Assembly (NCBI GenBank): GCA_019695115.1
Contig: JAIBAP010000063.1
Span: forward strand, 1-33,515
DNA: 33,515 bases
Direction of reading: 5' to 3'
Origin: Caldilineales bacterium
GTDB lineage: Bacteria > Chloroflexota > Anaerolineae > J102
Part shown: one piece after another, positions 29,997-33,515 of the stretch
Numbering within the stretch: the first letter of the stretch is position 1
Layout of the letters: each line of letters opens with the position of its first letter
The notes under the pieces: generated by a model
Told to the model about the DNA's origin: nothing
What the model saw: only the letters and a program-made list of their open reading frames with translations
The model's database searches: none
Translations under genes and position numbers: made by a program

Positions 29997-31982
29997 ATGA
30001 AGCGACTTGTCACCTATCTGGTCAGCGGTCTCGTTGCGCTCGTTCTGACAACGTTCGGATTCCTCCAAACTCGTTCTCAGACTGCCGCCATGGGAATGGA
30101 GGTGGCGGGTCAGTTTGGCGGGGCAAGCTATGCTGTGACCCTTCGGCAGGCCCAGGACGGGGTCGAGCAGCCGCCCTATCTGATCCTCGGCGTCGGCCCG
30201 CGGCTTGTGGTCATGGACGCGACCAACCCGGAGCAGCCGGTGAAAGTGGGGCAGAGCGAAATCCTACCGGGCGTGGTGCGGGCGCTGGCGCTGAGCGGCT
30301 CGCTGACGCTGAGCGGCTCGCTCGTTTTCGCAGCGACCGGGCTGGGCGGGTTGCAGGTCATCGACCTGGCCGAGCCGACGCAGCCGGCGGTCATTGCCAG
30401 CTACGACACCGGCGGCTATCTGGAAGACCTGGCCGTGGCCGGGAGCGTGGTCTACCTGGCCAGCACGCCCAAATGGGACGGGTCGAACTGGGTAGGAGCC
30501 AGCCTGCAAGTTGTGGATGTATCGGACCCGCGCCAGCTGCGGCTGCTGGGCGGCTATGACACGCCCGGCTACGAGCACGGGGTGGCGGCGGCGGGTGGGT
30601 GGGTCTTCGTGGCCGATGGCGACGGCGGGCTGCGGGTGCTGGAGGGCGCGAACCCGGCGGCGCTGAGGGAGGTGGGAGCCTACGACACGCCGGGCTATGC
30701 GCTGGATGTGGCGACGGACGGGGAGTACGCCTATGTAGCTGACTTCACGGAGGGGGTGCGGGTGGTGGATGTGGGCGACCCGGCCAATCCAAAAGAAGTT
30801 GAGTATGTCGAAACGCCGGGGAAGGCGAGAGGCCTGACGCTGGCGGGGCAGACGGTCTATGTGGCGGATGGGGAGGGCGGGATGCGGGTGGTGGATGTGA
30901 CGCAGCCGGAGCAGGCGCGCGAAGTAGGGGCGCTGCAAGCGGAGGGGGATGTGCGGGGGGTGGCGGCGTTGGGCACAACGACAGCGGATAGTGTGATCTA
31001 TGTGGCGGATCGCAAGAGCGGTCTGCGGGTGGTGGAGGTGAAGGAGGGAGGCGCGCTGCGAGAGGTGGGCGGCTACGAGACGACCGGGTTCGTCGATGGC
31101 GTTGCCGTCGGCGAGGGCATGGATGGAGAAGCGTTTGTCCTTGTGGCCGGCAGCGGCCATCTACTGACGCTGCGACTGTCCAGGTCGGGCGAAGCGGTGA
31201 TCCTGGGCAGCTACGAGACCTCAGGTCAAGTCGAGGATGTCGTCGTTCTATCGCCATCTTCAGAAGACCAGCCCTATTACGCAGTCGTGGCCGAGGCCCC
31301 GCACTGGCGGGGGGATGGCTGGTCGGAGACGGGGCTGCGTGTGTACGAAGTTAGCGTCGCCGGCCGGCTGAGCGAAGTTGGGTTTGCACCGATGCCGGGC
31401 GAAGTGCACAAGCTGGATAGCGATGGCGACACGGTCTTCGTCGCTGCCGGCAGCGGCGGGGTGCGCCGGATCGATTTCACCAATCCGTTGGCGCCGCAGG
31501 AGACTGGCTATTATGAGCTGGGCGAGGCGGTGATCGATGTAGCGGCGGCAGAGGCGGGCTGCGTCTATCTGACGACGGGGAGCCAGGTGATCGACCTCTG
31601 CCCCGGCGAGGAGACGGCGCCACCAGAATCCGGGTCGGGCGTTCTCTTGCCGACGCCAGACACGTCGGGGGAGCATCTGAGCGAGCAGCAGGGGTTGAGG
31701 CCGCTGACGCGCAGGCGCGTGGCGATGGCGGCGTTGATGTTCAGCGATGATTTTCTCTATTTCGGCGACACGCCTGTGGAGGATGCGTTATTGGAAGGGG
31801 AGCGCAGCCAGGTCAGCCGCTTGCGGTTGATCGGCAGCGAGCAGACGAGCCGGGAGGACGCCATTGGCCTGGCTGTTGCGCCCGGCCAAGTACGGGGGAT
31901 CACGCTGCTGGGCGACGAGATTTACCTCGCTGGTGGCGATGGCGGGGTGGTGATCCTGCAACGCGCAGATGGAGACAAGTGA
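29997..31982 (+). CDS. exported LVIVD-repeat beta-propeller protein
   Basis: A 661-residue secreted or surface protein. AGGAGG at 29983-29988 precedes the ATG. A signal peptide or anchor (RLVTYLVSGLVALVLTTFGF) is followed by about ten LVIVD-type repeats, each with a core such as GLQVIDLAEPTQPAVIASYD, GVRVVDVGDPANPKEVEYVE or GMRVVDVTQPEQAREVGALQ. Each repeat is likely one blade of a beta-propeller used for binding, with no catalytic signature. Two 18-base near-direct repeats (30288-30323) encode LSGSLTLSGSL, a recent local duplication. The stop overlaps the next start (GTGA), so the two proteins are probably made together. The ligand is unknown. Confidence 0.82.
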   Translation: MKRLVTYLVSGLVALVLTTFGFLQTRSQTAAMGMEVAGQFGGASYAVTLRQAQDGVEQPPYLILGVGPRLVVMDATNPEQPVKVGQSEILPGVVRALALSGSLTLSGSLVFAATGLGGLQVIDLAEPTQPAVIASYDTGGYLEDLAVAGSVVYLASTPKWDGSNWVGASLQVVDVSDPRQLRLLGGYDTPGYEHGVAAAGGWVFVADGDGGLRVLEGANPAALREVGAYDTPGYALDVATDGEYAYVADFTEGVRVVDVGDPANPKEVEYVETPGKARGLTLAGQTVYVADGEGGMRVVDVTQPEQAREVGALQAEGDVRGVAALGTTTADSVIYVADRKSGLRVVEVKEGGALREVGGYETTGFVDGVAVGEGMDGEAFVLVAGSGHLLTLRLSRSGEAVILGSYETSGQVEDVVVLSPSSEDQPYYAVVAEAPHWRGDGWSETGLRVYEVSVAGRLSEVGFAPMPGEVHKLDSDGDTVFVAAGSGGVRRIDFTNPLAPQETGYYELGEAVIDVAAAEAGCVYLTTGSQVIDLCPGEETAPPESGSGVLLPTPDTSGEHLSEQQGLRPLTRRRVAMAALMFSDDFLYFGDTPVEDALLEGERSQVSRLRLIGSEQTSREDAIGLAVAPGQVRGITLLGDEIYLAGGDGGVVILQRADGDK

Positions 31983-33445
31983 AGGTGACCATGTCAACGA
32001 TAAGATCGAAGCTTTCAAGAATAATGTCATATCGATGGCTGCTGTTAGCGCTGGTTCCGGCGGGCCTGATGATCATTTGGGCCAGTAGCAGTACGCAGGA
32101 AACTATCGCCGTAGCCTCGACGGCAGCGGAATTGCTCGTTCCGACTCCTGAAGATCCATCCGGTCTATATGTGCAAGAGCCAGATTTCATCGCCCTGGGC
32201 GGCTGGCAGGCAGACTGGAACAGTTGGGCTGCCGGAGCGATGGTGCGCGTGTATTGGAACCAGGTCGAAACCACTACGCCCGGGCAATACGATTGGGATG
32301 ATGTCGATGATTTCTTGGCCGAAATCCCTTCTGGCAAGAAAGCTATTATCGGCGTCTATTTCAAAGAGAGCGCAAAGGACTGCTACTATGGCATACCCTC
32401 CTACTACTATGGCGCTGGTTATGGGGCGTTGCAGCTGAAGAAACGGATAGGCAATCCGCCAGGACCATATACATGGGAAAATGCGACACGCGAATGTAAA
32501 CAGGACGGAACGACTTACTACATTTCTACCGCTGTTGACTTCATGCATCCAAGTGTGAAGGCCGAAACAGACAGGCTGGTGCAGGCTTTCATCAATCGCT
32601 ATAAGAACCATCCGAAGGTGGCAGCATTTGAGTTTGCTACTGGCGCCGCGGGCGAAGCTACGCCTTGGGCGCATCCGGGCACGACTTTGGACAAACATAG
32701 CGAAAACCAAGAGGAAGATCACGGTTTCTACGATCGATGGACCTATGAATATTACTACGAGCGGTCTGGCGAGGGGAAGTACACGATTACAGCCTGGGCC
32801 CGGCACAATTACGAATTGGCGCGTACAATCGATGCCGCCCTGCCGGGCGGGACGAAGAGGGCCTTCATGCAGTTTGCGCAGAAGTGGCCGGCCTCGGATT
32901 GGTGGAGCGACGCCGTGCGCTGCATTGCCGGTCAGGTAACAAGGGTTTGCAACACTTCGACCAAGACGCCCATTACCAGCGGACTCGTCGGCATCAAGCA
33001 TTCAGGTCTGAAGGCGGACACCGTCGATGGTGGGGAAGAAGATGGCACGAACTACTGTGGATGGTGGTTGGGCTATACAGGCTACGACTACTTCACGAAA
33101 GACCCCTGGAAAATGATGCGCTGGGTGCATGATGTGGGGCAATTGAAGACGGATTGGGAGTTCAACAACTCCTATGCCACCGATCCTTTGACCTCGGCCT
33201 ACGGTGTTCCTGGCCCTGATCTGCTTCCCACCAGAGATCATGTACGCTACAGTTTGGCCATGGGCTTATCCTATGGGGCGGATGTGATACTGGTGTATGT
33301 CAGGAACACACAGTACAAGCAGGAACTGGAATGGGCCAAGAAATACGTCGGCAAATCCACAAGCAGCGCGCCCAACCTTTGGATTGTGTTGCGAGTTATC
33401 CATGCCTCGCGGCGGCATGCGCCCGAGCAAGAAACTCGGAAGTGA
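31979..33445 (+). CDS. exported TIM-barrel glycosidase-like protein
   Basis: A 488-residue protein from a GTG overlapping the previous stop, or 484 residues from the ATG at 31991. An N-terminal membrane segment (YRWLLLALVPAGLMIIWASS) suggests export. MVRVYWNQVETTTPGQYDWD then DVDDFLAEIPSGKKAIIGVY is the beginning of a GH42/GH5-like (beta/alpha)8 barrel. AFEFATGAAGEATPW places a Glu where the acid/base residue of such barrels usually lies. No family assignment is secure. The gene is more A/T-rich than the propeller gene before it. The last 25 residues look atypical, so a frameshift or truncation near 33390 is possible. The propeller and this protein may act on the same glycan. Confidence 0.65.
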   Translation: MKVTMSTIRSKLSRIMSYRWLLLALVPAGLMIIWASSSTQETIAVASTAAELLVPTPEDPSGLYVQEPDFIALGGWQADWNSWAAGAMVRVYWNQVETTTPGQYDWDDVDDFLAEIPSGKKAIIGVYFKESAKDCYYGIPSYYYGAGYGALQLKKRIGNPPGPYTWENATRECKQDGTTYYISTAVDFMHPSVKAETDRLVQAFINRYKNHPKVAAFEFATGAAGEATPWAHPGTTLDKHSENQEEDHGFYDRWTYEYYYERSGEGKYTITAWARHNYELARTIDAALPGGTKRAFMQFAQKWPASDWWSDAVRCIAGQVTRVCNTSTKTPITSGLVGIKHSGLKADTVDGGEEDGTNYCGWWLGYTGYDYFTKDPWKMMRWVHDVGQLKTDWEFNNSYATDPLTSAYGVPGPDLLPTRDHVRYSLAMGLSYGADVILVYVRNTQYKQELEWAKKYVGKSTSSAPNLWIVLRVIHASRRHAPEQETRK

Positions 33446-33515
33446 GCGATAATGGTAGGCAGTCGACTTCCAGACAAGCTAAGACCGATACCGTCTTGGT
33501 GCGTAAGAGCCCGTG

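Overview
The window is GC-rich, densely coded bacterial chromosome. The likely source is a member of the Chloroflexota (Anaerolineae/Caldilineae-like). This is inferred from gene content: Thr/Pro/Ala-linker lipoproteins, an LVIVD beta-propeller protein, RHS remnants, long GT39-type membrane proteins, futalosine menaquinone genes, and crotonyl-CoA carboxylase/reductase beside an acyl-CoA dehydrogenase. There is no rRNA gene to confirm it, and I saw no tRNA gene or CRISPR array.

Layout. 1-133: 5' end of a leftward exported-protein gene with a CRP-like promoter. 450-3639: a lipoprotein, then two overlapping family-2 glycosyltransferases. 3711-4104: a second CRP-like promoter of the same design, joined to the 3' remnant of an RHS gene. 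4246-6871: dCMP deaminase and acetyl-CoA synthetase. 7017-11092: a peptide-type ABC importer without ATPases, whose substrate-binding protein appears circularly permuted. 11137-12906: thiol peroxidase and an MFS transporter. 12996-16001: mqnC and mqnP (futalosine menaquinone pathway), split by a more A/T-rich insert holding a DNA-binding-like/retropepsin-like gene pair and a palindromic repeat. 16053-22454 (all leftward): pfkB-type kinase, parA, parB, a terminator, a GT4 glycosyltransferase and a GT39-type membrane protein. 22574-24334: TetR regulator with an operator and an NAD-dependent epimerase. 24296-25890 (leftward): aconitase-X large subunit and a small, apparently leaderless membrane protein. 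26113-29888: crotonyl-CoA carboxylase/reductase carrying four C-terminal CBS domains, then an acyl-CoA dehydrogenase. 29997-33445: LVIVD propeller and a glycosidase-like exported protein, translationally coupled. 33446-33515 holds nothing I can assign.

Metabolism. Acetyl-CoA synthetase, Ccr and the neighbouring acyl-CoA dehydrogenase would fit acetate activation followed by ethylmalonyl-CoA-type carboxylation. mqnC/mqnP point to menaquinone-based respiration. The glycosyltransferases, lipoprotein, propeller and glycosidase are envelope or exported functions.

The most notable items are the Ccr-CBS4 fusion with a possibly regulated leader, the permuted solute-binding protein, two paralogous class-II CRP-type promoters tied to an RHS remnant, and mosaics of short word-like tandem repeats that fill many intergenic gaps and in two places reach into gene ends.
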